From positions 5,060,307 through 5,124,306 of the forward strand of contig NC_136017.1 of assembly GCF_048128805.1 (NCBI RefSeq): a stretch of DNA of 64,000 nt. The letters are read 5' to 3'. Numbering within the stretch: position 1 is the first letter of the stretch; every line of letters starts with the position of its first letter. Source of the DNA: Centroberyx gerrardi. Its lineage: Eukaryota > Chordata > Actinopteri > Beryciformes > Berycidae. Positions 47,721-56,470 of this stretch are shown piece after piece. Below the pieces are notes generated by a model that saw nothing but the letters and a program-made list of their open reading frames with translations, was not told the DNA's origin and ran no database searches. The position numbers were made by a program, and so were the translations under genes.

Positions 47721-48964
47721 GGGACATTGTGAGTTGGGCTTGTTATTAAAAATGTAATATACTACTTGTTAGTACTCATTTCAAAAGTAATACTCAGGGA
47801 TGTAGTGGAGGGTACCCCCACATTTTATTTACAGCATAGAGTTTATCACCTTATTAGACTGATGCAGATTGGAGTTTTAGTTATGCAAATATTTCTCAGA
47901 CACAGAGCTGCTCTGGAGGCAGAAATAATCTGATTGGTTGAGTTAAACTTCAGTGGGCGGAGCCAAAGAACCACTGTTTTTCGCAGGGGAAGTTAGCAAG
48001 CCGGCAAACTTAAATGGCAAAAAGGGGAAAATCTAAATAAAAAATATAAATTCATTCATGATTATGGCATTCATGATGTTGAAGGCCAGCAGCTAGCTAA
48101 CTAGATAGCTGTAGGCTAGTATGGCTAGTTTGAGCTTGAAGGTCAGCTAGGCTAACTAGCTAACCTAGATAACTTAGTATGGATAGATTGTATGTTTTCA
48201 GCTAGTAGCAGAGCGCTAGGCTTCATAATATTAGCTTCCTCCTCTCTTACCTCTTGTCTTTTTCTCTGGACGTCTAATGTTACTTAGCCTGAAAAACTGA
48301 GGTTCTTTGGCTCAACCAATCAGATTATTTCTGCATTCAGAGCAGCTCTGCCTCTGAGAAATATTTGTACTGAAACTCCAGTCTGTGACTTTATGACCTA
48401 AATTCATTGTATACAGCAATGTAAAAAAAAAAAAGTAAATAAGCATAAATTAGCTAATAGCTACATCTCAGAAAGTATTGCTGATTCATAATGTGGTTTT
48501 TGCCACAAGATGGTCACTGACTGGAGATCACAGTTTACCAACCTCAATTTAACACTACATCACTGGTAATACTATTACTTTAGTCCTGTTACATTACCAG
48601 TCACTGAGAGAAGTAATAATGCAACTGGAGAGAATACACACACACACACACACACTTTTATTCCTATACTTCGTTGACTAACTCATTCCCTAACCATTAA
48701 CCTTAACCCTCACCACTACATGCCTAACCTTAACCTAAAGCTAATCCTAATTTCAACCTTAACCTCAAACCGAAGCCCTAACCCTAAATTTGCCCCAACC
48801 TTAACCTTTTACCCTAACCCTAATATTTCTAACCTTAAACCAAGTCCTAACCCTGAAATATCCCCTTTAAGAAGTGAAGAGCAGCAAAATGTCCTCACTT
48901 TGGAGGATCTTCCCTCATCTTTCTATCCTGGTGAGGATATTTGGTCCCGTAAGTACAGAAATAG

Positions 48965-49000
<36 letters not shown>

Positions 49001-52000
49001 AGAAAGCACCCAAACACACAACAGAAAGTTTGAGCCTCTTGGTTTCACTTCTGCTCGTTTCAGGCCAGCTGTACAGCCCATGGTGTTCATCGAGGTTATC
49101 ATGAAGCCAGCTGTGACCACAGAGCAAACTTAGGTCCTCACATCAGCCCTACTTCCCTTCCCTAGGTGTGGTCTGAGTGTAGATACAGGGCGGTGCAGAT
49201 AAGTTTCCGATTAGTGTGGGTGTGGAGGGGGCTGCCGGCTCTGAGACGCCACCATTTATTATTGAGCTGTCTGAAGTGGGTCTAATTCAACAAAATGTAC
49301 AGTGATAGGTTTCCTGCTCAACGATTTACCTGCTCACACTCGTGCCTTTTCCCCCTAACATCTAAGACAGGTTTCTGTATATGTGCTCATCCAAAGGGCT
49401 GGATATACTACATCCTTTTGTGTCTGTGTTGGTAAATGTTTACCTCACAACACATCACAAGGGCATGAAGCTGCTGTGTGAGGATTCAAATTTTTTTATT
49501 TTTTTTTTCTTTCAACTCAATTTTTGAGTTTTTGTTATTTTTAAGTTTTAGTTAGGCCGATAAAAACATTTCTCAGAGGCAGAGCTGCTCCGGAGGCAGA
49601 AATAATCTGATTGGCTGAGTTAAACCTCAGTGGGCGGAGCCAAAAAACAAACAAACAGTTTTTCTTGGCGCAATTTAGCTAACTGGCAAACTTGAATGGC
49701 AAAGAAGAAACTGGTCAAAATATAAATGGCAATGACTTCTTTTTTCATTCATTAATGACCATGGCATTCATAATGTTGGAAGGTCGGCAGCTAGCTAACT
49801 AGCTTACCTAGATAGCTATAGGCTAGCATGGCTAGACTGTATTGTTTCAGTTAGCAGAGCGCTAGGCTTCATAATATTAGCTTCCTCCTCTCTTACCTCT
49901 TGTCTTTTCCACTGGACTTCAGTCTAACGTTACTTAACCAGAAAAACTGTTTATTTTGCTCCGCCCATTAAGGTTTAACTCAAACAATGAGATTATTTCT
50001 GCCTCCGAGAAATGTTTGCAGAACTAAAACTCCAATCTGCGACTTTCGTATTGCGCTGTAATAATTCTGTGTAACCTACAAAAAAAGCATAGTAGGCTGC
50101 AGCGTCTGTTGTTAATAATACAGGATTGACGTAGCATCGGTGACTTCTACATACATCTGAGGAATTTGAGGAACAGAGAAACACTGGGTTCTGGTTTTTG
50201 AAATGACACATTTTATATATTCATGCAACTTTCATGAGCTGTTTTGATTGAGCTTTTTCTTCTTCCTTCTCTCTTCTGGTGAAACAAACAAACAAAAAAA
50301 AAAAAACATGCACTGTACACCCTGGTACGGTCTGAAAAGAATTTAGAAACTGGCACTTTTTGAAATATGGCACACATGCAGCAGAGCGCGTCATACTTCG
50401 AAAGCCACGCCCACCGTGGGGAAAACAATATCGCTAACAAACCGGCAAAAGCGGCGATCAGGAGGAAATCTTAACAGATATGGACAGCCTGACAAGGTTT
50501 TTCCTGTTTTTCGAGTAGACAAGTCTGTCAAAGAATTATTTCAGCACCCTGCCTCCAACAGAGAAGAGAAGGTACACTGAAAAATGAACTTAATTGGCCT
50601 CCATCAATGTCCTTTTTCAATAAAGCTGGATAAATGATCCCACACAGTGGCCTGAAGTGACGTGACATTGGTTATTAAAGTGGATTGTTGCTAAGTTAAC
50701 TATCTTATGTTAGCTAACAAGTCAGTGAGATTTCTCATTACTTTTGCACCCTGGACTGACAGTCAATACAGAGCAAACTATCCTGAGACCCACATGAACA
50801 CAACTCATCTGTTTTATAGAGAGGAACTGGCTCAGTAATGTTAGCTTAGTAGCAGCCTAATGTTAGGACAGCATGCAGCTTTTAAACACATTTAACATAC
50901 AGGTTATCTTATAAGAATATAACTAGATAATTACTGGTAAATTACTGACCAGTGACAAAATACTGGCCACATTATAAGTGTACTTAGTCTCAAGGTCCCA
51001 AAGTTTCCCCCTCTTCTACCATGAGCCACTGTCAGCGCCTCTCTCTTTACGACCTGGATCCACATTTTTCTTCTTAACGGCTCTCTTGTTTTGCTCGGGA
51101 GCCCAAAAAACTGTAATTCATGGTTTTTAAGTTTATTGGCTGTGAAGCCCACCACACAACAGCTTTTAGGCATGTTTAATTTGGGCAATAATGACAATGA
51201 CGTGCGTTCAGTCACACAAAGTTAATGGAAAGTGGTGCAGCGGTTTCCCCCACGATGGGCGTGGCCTATTTTATGCACTGTGTTTGTAGGTTATAATAAC
51301 TGACTGATAACAGTGCAGTTATCAGTCCAGAACAGATCAGCACAGTGAGTCATGGTGCTCGGATTTATAATATTTCCTTCCGGCTTCAGTCAATAAATCA
51401 ACCAATAAAAAAAATCTTGAAAGCAGTATTGATGTTATGGGACACATTTACTGTACAACCAGCAGGCCCACTCAAGAGTTTTATCAGCATGTAAAGCCAT
51501 TTTGTTGTGATTTTAATATTTGGAAATGGACTGGAAATGAGAAAGAGATGCTGTGGGACGGACTCACCCCGAGAAGGACTCTGGTGTAAAACCATCTCTC
51601 GGTCAGGAAGGCCATGTAGAAATGGACGAACAGGAACGCGTTGATCCCCAGCCATACCAGCTGTAACACACATCCAAACACACCAGGCTTCATTCACAAG
51701 GCTTCACTGTGCTTCAACAAGCTGTGTGGAAAGTTTTAATTCACAGAGCATGAAGTAGACACACAAAACAATTCAGTTTGACTAATAAAAAATGGAAATT
51801 GTGAAAAAATGAACAAAATAATCTTCTCAAACTATGAAATTCTCAAATTCAGTTCCAGTATAATTTAATCGCATCATCAAATCACATCAGTTCGTCTTCT
51901 GACAGTTTCTTGTGGCGAATCCAGCAAAATTAAAATAAACGGCCAAATTGATTCAGTTTGACTAATAAAAAACTAAAGTCCTAAGAAAAAAAATAATTTC

Positions 52001-52359
52001 TCAAATTCTAAAATGAAAGTATAACTTAATTTCATCACATCACATCAGTTTCATTCACAGAGATGCTTTATTGTGCTGAATCAAATCAGATTTTTGTAAA
52101 ATACGTCATCCAAAATACTCAAAATCACCCAATATCAACTCAGTTTTTTAAAATTGCCTTTAACAAACAGGTTTAACAAGACATAAATGCAGATAAAAGC
52201 CAACAAACAGAAAAAAAACAGACAAAACAACTAATTTAGTCACACAGCAGAAAACCTCTCAACCCCACGACGACTAAAACAGAAAATTGTGGCAATTACA
52301 ACTAAAATACTCACAATAACAAAGATAGATAGTCCCTCATTGGCAGCAAAGTTCCCCAT
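35161..52359 (-). CDS. cybb: NADPH oxidase 2 (gp91phox, cytochrome b-245 beta chain), complete
   Basis: NOX2 moves electrons from NADPH via FAD and two haems across the phagosome membrane to make superoxide, with p22phox and the cytosolic phox proteins. Thirteen coding exons (minus): 52315-52359, 51568-51660, 47541-47651, 46979-47063, 46271-46419, 44297-44478, 43234-43366, 42925-43017, 41486-41739, 40308-40470, 38952-39098, 37561-37685, 35161-35278. The protein has 565 residues (human 570) with all phases consistent. Haem ligands are in place: His100 and His114, His206 and His219 (human 101, 115, 209, 222). The FAD motif [17 protein letters not shown] motif [17 protein letters not shown] and terminal FNKENF are present. 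The start [15 protein letters not shown] matches human [15 protein letters not shown]. Exon 2 is one codon shorter than human. Nothing is broken; introns are rich in repeats. Confidence 0.97.
35311..35611. repeat. AGT/AAT microsatellite with embedded perfect hairpin, cybb intron 12
   Basis: About 300 bases of AGT-type triplets with AGA/GAA blocks. Arms 35424-35450 and 35460-35486 are perfect 27-base inverted repeats around a 9-base loop. The array resumes at about 37203-37310 on the far side of a LINE insertion. Confidence 0.92.
35612..37200 (+). mobile_element. 5'-truncated non-LTR retrotransposon (CR1/L2/Rex-like), broken
   Basis: The open stretch 35628-35963 holds reverse transcriptase motifs: [33 protein letters not shown] and the catalytic FYADD. 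A second stretch in another frame (36030-36305) has [15 protein letters not shown] and the [15 protein letters not shown] tail. The 3' end near 37140-37200 has CACCTGGTTAAATAAAGG then TAA repeats, the family's usual terminus. The element starts inside the RT domain. Bases of about 36480-37070 (CTCACGC-rich) look foreign and probably are a later insertion. It is antisense to cybb in intron 12. Confidence 0.82.
37688..37737. repeat. (GA)n tract abutting the cybb exon 12 acceptor
   Basis: Read on the cybb strand it is a CT tract ending in CTCTCAG|GCTGCTCAC, so the microsatellite is the polypyrimidine tract of intron 11. Confidence 0.95.
39185..39675. repeat. Dispersed repeat (AAGTAAAAGT type), cybb intron 10
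   Basis: Begins AGAGGTGGAGTCCTAGAATG and is filled with AGTAAAAGT-like words, ending GTAAAAGTTAAAGTAAAAG. Such elements are common in fish, often with TGGAAC/AAGTAAAAGT ends. Superfamily not certain. Confidence 0.5.
40474..40714. repeat. Long GA-rich microsatellite abutting the cybb exon 10 acceptor
   Basis: About 240 bases of nearly pure purine. On the cybb strand it becomes a 240-base pyrimidine tract ending CTCTCTGCAG|GTGGCC. Open frames over it (Ser/Leu-rich and Arg/Glu-rich) are by-products. Confidence 0.95.
42225..42475. repeat. Dispersed repeat with GATATCAGC words, cybb intron 8
   Basis: Contains GGATATCAGCAGCTTCAATC and CATGTTGGTTGAACCCTA. Related copies lie at about 39685-39860, 41760-41820, 45490-45610 and, more diverged, 1420-1490. 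The CAACTGATATGGG-type end is typical of a teleost repeat I cannot name. Confidence 0.6.
44085..44245 (-). repeat. SINE-like element in cybb intron 6
   Basis: Minus strand: GGTCGCAGGTTCGATGC (B-box-like), then CAAGACACAGAATCCCTGCC, then TTGAATAAATGCGTCAGCTAA. The layout matches the SINE-like fragment at 540-700. Confidence 0.6.
47655..47723. repeat. (GA)n tract abutting the cybb exon 3 acceptor
   Basis: On the cybb strand a 69-base CT tract runs to CTCTCTGCAG|CATGCTCTC. It forms the whole visible polypyrimidine tract of intron 2. Confidence 0.95.
47864..48386. mobile_element. Fold-back MITE, copy 1, cybb intron 2
   Basis: Left end (GGAGTTTTAGTTATGCAAAT then TTTCTCAGACACAGAGCTGC) is mirrored by the right end (CAGAGCAGCTCTGCCTCTGA then ACTGAAACTCC). 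The inverted ends are over 90 bases long, reaching CCAATCAGATTATTTCTGC. The middle is AT-rich with no reading frame. Ends may extend a further 40 bases on each side. Confidence 0.8.
48633..48996. repeat. (CA)n arrays and degenerate CCTAA/CCTTAA block, cybb intron 2
   Basis: CA runs at 48633-48656 and 48966-48996 enclose about 160 bases rich in CCTAACCCTAA and AACCTTAACC words (48685-48860). These are telomere-like but irregular. The following GTGAGGATATTTGGTCCC is a common companion in fish repeats. Confidence 0.7.
49545..50045. mobile_element. Fold-back MITE, copy 2, cybb intron 2
   Basis: Same family as 47864-48386. Left CAGAGGCAGAGCTGCTCCGG and right ATTTCTGCCTCCGAGAAATG form the inverted ends, bounded by AGTTTTAGTT and AACTAAAACTCC. 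It lies 1.2 kb from copy 1 in the same intron. Confidence 0.8.
50931..51215 (-). mobile_element. Degraded THAP-domain exon, probably from a DNA transposon
   Basis: The frame reads [20 protein letters not shown], then [20 protein letters not shown] and [19 protein letters not shown]. This is the start of a THAP zinc finger (C-x(2-4)-C … basic loop). The second zinc-ligand Cys appears replaced by Phe in VVGF. After GNFG the THAP-like sequence continues in a neighbouring frame ([13 protein letters not shown]), so the domain is frameshifted. THAP fingers occur in P-element- and Kolobok-type transposases as well as in host genes. Matching inverted words CACGCCCACCGTGGGGAAAA (about 50407) and TTTCCCCCACGATGGGCGTG (about 51243) flank it. 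Sits in cybb intron 2. Confidence 0.6.
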
Positions 52360-52394
52360 GGTGAAAAGTGCTTCTGGGTGTGTGAGTGAGTGTG

Positions 52395-52560
52395 TGAGTG
52401 TGTTATAATGAGGGAGAGAGATAAAGTAGGAGGAAGCAGGAAACAGAGTTGAGGAGGAGAGTCAGTGAGGCAGGTGGACTGACTCATTTTATAACCTTTC
52501 AGAGGAGCAAATAGAGAAGTGGCCTTCAGCACTTTTTCACTGTTTCCTCCTCTCATTAAA
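52395..52560 (-). promoter_or_regulatory. cybb: cybb promoter region with TATA, AP-1 and PU.1/ETS-like sites
   Basis: On the minus strand a TATAAAA box (plus 52487-52493) lies about 130 bases above the ATG. An AP-1 consensus TGAGTCA (52480-52486) follows at once. About 55 bases upstream is GAGAGGAGGAAAC (around 52543-52555), resembling the PU.1/ETS sites that drive mammalian CYBB in phagocytes. The sites are read from sequence; their use is inferred. Confidence 0.5.
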
Positions 52561-53795
52561 GCCTCCACCCAACATTCACACTCTGGACGCTGTTTATTAG
52601 TCTGTTTCCTAATAAGATAATACCCAGTGCAATGCATTTTATCATTGCATGTACTAACAGTTACGGTCAGATGCATTACCAAGAGCTATAGAAACATTCT
52701 ATTATAGAGTTGAGAAGTGTGCGCAGAAGTAAAATAACTTTCTGAATATCTGATAAATTACTCTGGTTAGATGATTACAAAAGACTTAAAGGTGCCCGAA
52801 TTCAAATTTTCCTCTATTTATATGCATATATGATCAAAAATGTTTAATGAAGATATTGTTAAAATTTAAAATTATTGCATTTCCAAAACTTCCTTTTTTC
52901 TAGGCAGTTTCAGCTTAACTCTAGGAAACGCATCACAATTGGACTCGATCCTGATTGGCTCCTTCACTAAAGAATTTCTGAAATCCAATCAGGCCAGTTT
53001 GCCTTTCCAGTTCAAATGCTGAACTGGAAAGCCTCAGAGGAGCAGCTGCTGTTGGCCAATCAGGGCCCAGTATTGTGACGACTTAGCCTTCAAATTCATT
53101 CAATAAATAAGTACTCTTTTAACTAAACTACATTTATTTGCAAAACATCATAACGAACAATATACTCTAAACTGAATATTATTATATTATGGAGCCTTGA
53201 AGTTTCAGAAAAGGTGGATTCTGTGTAGTTTTTTTTTCAGGAAGCTGCAATGTAATGTATGGATGTGTCTTGTATGCAAAGAGTGCATGACACCTGAATA
53301 GAAAATATCAAAATATACCAAAATATAACATGATATTGTGTCATAAAATGATGGGGTGAATTGCTCTGCTAAGAAGGATATTCCCATACGGTTACAGTTT
53401 CCAACGTCTAAGGAATTTGGGGAAAAAAAAGAGAGAAAACATGATTTAGACGGATCTTGATCTTGACGTCTCACAGTGATGAAACCGACTGGAAGAGAAG
53501 CAGCAGTGAACTCTGGATGTGTTGCGGCAGTGGGCCAGGTGACCGTTGGAGGAGGAACTTGAGACTCGATGGTGACATCGTGAATTGTATGCAGAGGAAG
53601 TGGTGGCTTTCCAAACGCGAAGTAAAACATGAGATCAGTTGCCACATGCTTCCTGTTTCAATCAAAGCTGCAGAAAGGGAAAAAACCCCAAAATACTCAA
53701 CTTGTCTTTTGTTATTACTCTGGAAAAAAGACTGTTTGCTTATTGATGTGTGTCCATGTATGGTGTACAGTTAGTCTATTCTATTCTATTCTATT
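52561..53795. other. Region upstream of cybb, no gene seen
   Basis: AT-rich unique-looking DNA with no recognisable coding exon. Open frames over 53205-53774 overlap on both strands and look fortuitous. It ends in a TCTAT microsatellite (53774-53795). Confidence 0.5.
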
Positions 53796-54226
53796 CAGGG
53801 CTGTAGTACTCAAGTCGGGCCTCCAGACCACTTTTCTGACATCTTGGATTTGTTTTGATCTGATGTTTAATTTTTCCTGCCTGTCTAAAAATATTAAAAA
53901 TGTGTAATTGTATTGATGTTTGGTTTATTTTTTCCTCAAACGTCTGTGCAATGATCAGTCAAAATCCTTTGTATTGATTAGTTGGATGTTAAACGGTTTA
54001 GTACGGAGCTCCTGCAGGTAGATCTACATCTCTGTTCATCCTTAAGAAACTGTTTACGCATTATTTTTACATTTGGAAATTTGGATATACACTGTTTATT
54101 GTCTATTTTGGTCTTGAATAGGATTCGATTTGCTCTGTTCTCGGTCTTGACTTGGTCTCGACCCCCTTTGGACCTGGTCTTGTTATTGACTCGGACTCAA
54201 CTGAGCCGGTGTTACCTGCAGCCCTG
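53796..54226. mobile_element. hAT-type MITE inserted in a TCTAT microsatellite
   Basis: A 431-bp element with ends CAGGGCTG and CAGCCCTG. The 8-base duplication ATTCTATT lies on both sides (53788-53795 and 54227-54234). The interior has many CTTGACTTGGTCTCGAC-like words. The duplication comes from the microsatellite itself, so its length is less certain than for the copies at 23242 and 31449. Confidence 0.8.
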
Positions 54227-54362
54227 ATTCTATTCTCTTCTTTTGAAACCATTATGTGAATCAATTGAACCTCGACTGGGTTCTTCGCTGCTGTTCATAG
54301 AGCCATTAGTGCTTCCATATTCCATCCACTTAGCTCCACACAGCATCAAGTGGGTATATATA

Positions 54363-54394
<32 letters not shown>

Positions 54395-55300
54395 GCAGTT
54401 ACACCTGAGAGGTCTTACTGTTATTCCTGTGCTTTGATTGTTCCATGGAGAAAGGATAATAGCTCTTTATGGGAGCATTTAAAGATCCTATAAGTCTCCA
54501 GCAAGGGAGTCAGGTCAGCCGATAATGACTTTGTCTCCAACTGCATTTGAAAACTGCTCCCCATGTCTAAATGAAGAGTTCACTTCCAAAACCCTATATA
54601 CTGTATATCTACCTCAAATCAAGGCAAGTGGGTTTTTTTTTGGAAAATGAAGGATTTCATTCCAAAACGCTACATATCCATTTTGGGGGGAAAAAAAAAC
54701 ATGAATGATTATTTCCTTCTCATAAAATGAACAAATTTATAATCAAAAGTCTTAAGATGACTCATAGCTTCAGTTCTAACCCATAATGTGCTTCACTGTC
54801 TTGCCAGCAGTCACTATGGGAGAGTGGGTGTCATTTTTTTTTTTTTTTAAATGGTGGATATGTAATTTTGGAACAAGAGCAAAGGGCAGAAAAACAGATG
54901 AAAACAAGGATTAAAAACAGAGTTTGTGCGTGTGTGTGTGTGTGTGCCTATGCACAAAATTGTCCCATAACTACATCATTCAGTTTCGCTAAAAAATAAT
55001 TGAGGGTCCAGTTTGTAAAGGTGTTATCATTTTCTGTCCTGCTGTTGATTTACAGAGTTGAGTAACACAGTACCTGTTACAGCATTACATGTTCTAAATA
55101 CAAAAAAATGTAACTGTATTCTGCTATGTTTCCTACAAAAATAAAGTATTCCGATTACAGATACTTGTGACAATGAGAGGATTACTTCTGGAAATATTTT
55201 TAAAAACCTTTTTGCAAACCTGAAATGAATAAATCATTTTTAAAACGACATTTAATCAATACATTTTTAAAATAAACTACCCGGCCCAGCTGTTTGGTGC

Positions 55301-55394
<94 letters not shown>

Positions 55395-55830
55395 AAGGTG
55401 CTCTGCTTGCTCTTGTTTTAATCTCTTGCTTTTATCTGCTTTTATCTCTTTTGCAGTTTTTGCTAAATTAACAGTTCACATCATCGCAGTGGGGTAAAGA
55501 CAGCAGGTTGATGTGATGTTTTAAAAGCATCCATGAGTGGGCGCTAAAGAACAGCTCATTCAAAGCGGAGGTGCAGCCTTTCAGTCCGTCCCGTCATCTG
55601 CTCAGACCAGAGGGATACAAACCCTCTCCCTGTTCACACATCAAGTGCAGACTCTTCATTCTTTGTAATGAAATGAGCTTTCAGTGGAGACAGCATCACT
55701 TGGAAATGACTTGCCTGATGATTTCACATTTATGAGTGTGACTGAAGCTTTTCCCTGCTACAGAATCCAGTTGATTCTTAGAAGTGATGATAATAAAATG
55801 ACACTTATCCAGAGCTGCTGTGGAGGCCTC
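54227..55830. other. Repeat-rich spacer
   Basis: No gene seen. Contains an AT microsatellite (54355-54394) and a long CT run followed by CA (55303-55394). The rest is AT-rich. Confidence 0.55.
55303..55394. repeat. (CT)n(CA)n compound microsatellite
   Basis: About 34 CT units (to 55370) then 12 CA units. Pure and therefore probably polymorphic. Confidence 0.96.
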
Positions 55831-55847
55831 GTGGGGCCCGGTGAACC

Positions 55848-56470
55848 CCAGGGGTCTAGAGGGGGTTCCAGCGATTCTTGAGGGGGTTCCAGAGGTCTAG
55901 AGGGGGTTTTAGGGGTCCTAGAGAGGGTTCTGAGGGTTCTTGAGGGGGTTCCAGAGGTCTAGAGGGGCTTTCAGGGGTTCTTAAGGGGGTTCCAGGGGTC
56001 CTAGAGAGGGTTCTGAGGGTTCTTGAGGGGGTTCCAAGGGATCTTGAGGGGGTTCTAGAGGTCTAGAGGGGGTTTTAGGGGTCCTAGAGAGGGTTCTGAG
56101 GGTTCTTGAGGGGGTTCCAGAGGTCTAGAGGGGGTTTCAGGGGTTCTTAAGGGGGTTCCAGGGGTCCTAGAGAGGGTTCTGAGGGTTCTTGAGGGGGTTC
56201 CAAGGGATCTTGAGGGGGTTCTAGAGGTCTAGAGGGGATTTCAGGGGTTCTTGAGGGGTCCCAGAGGATCTTGGGGGGGGGGGGGGGGGGGTTCCAGAGG
56301 TCTAGAGGGGGTTTCGGGTATTTTTGAGGGGGTTCCAGGGGTCCCAGAGGGGGTTCCAACAATTCTTGAGGGTGTTCCAGGAGTTCTTGAGGAGGTTCCA
56401 GGGGTCCTAGAGGGGGTTCAAAGGGTTCTTCAGGGGGTTCCAGAGGTTCTTCAGAGGGTTCCAGAAGAAC
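55848..56470 (+). repeat. G-rich minisatellite with a higher-order period of about 166 bp
   Basis: Basic units of about 20 bases (AGGGGGTTCCAGAGGTCTAG and variants with GGTCCTAG, GGTTCTTG) repeat for some 620 bases. A longer block starting CCAGAGGTCTAGAGGGG at 55951 recurs at 56117, giving the 166-base period. A run of G at 56274-56290 breaks it. Pro-rich or Gly/Val-rich frames across it are repeat by-products. Confidence 0.93.

Noticed and set aside
48685-48860. True interstitial telomere (CCCTAA)n
   Set aside because: The words are too irregular and mixed with CCTTAA and other sequence; a dispersed repeat is likelier.
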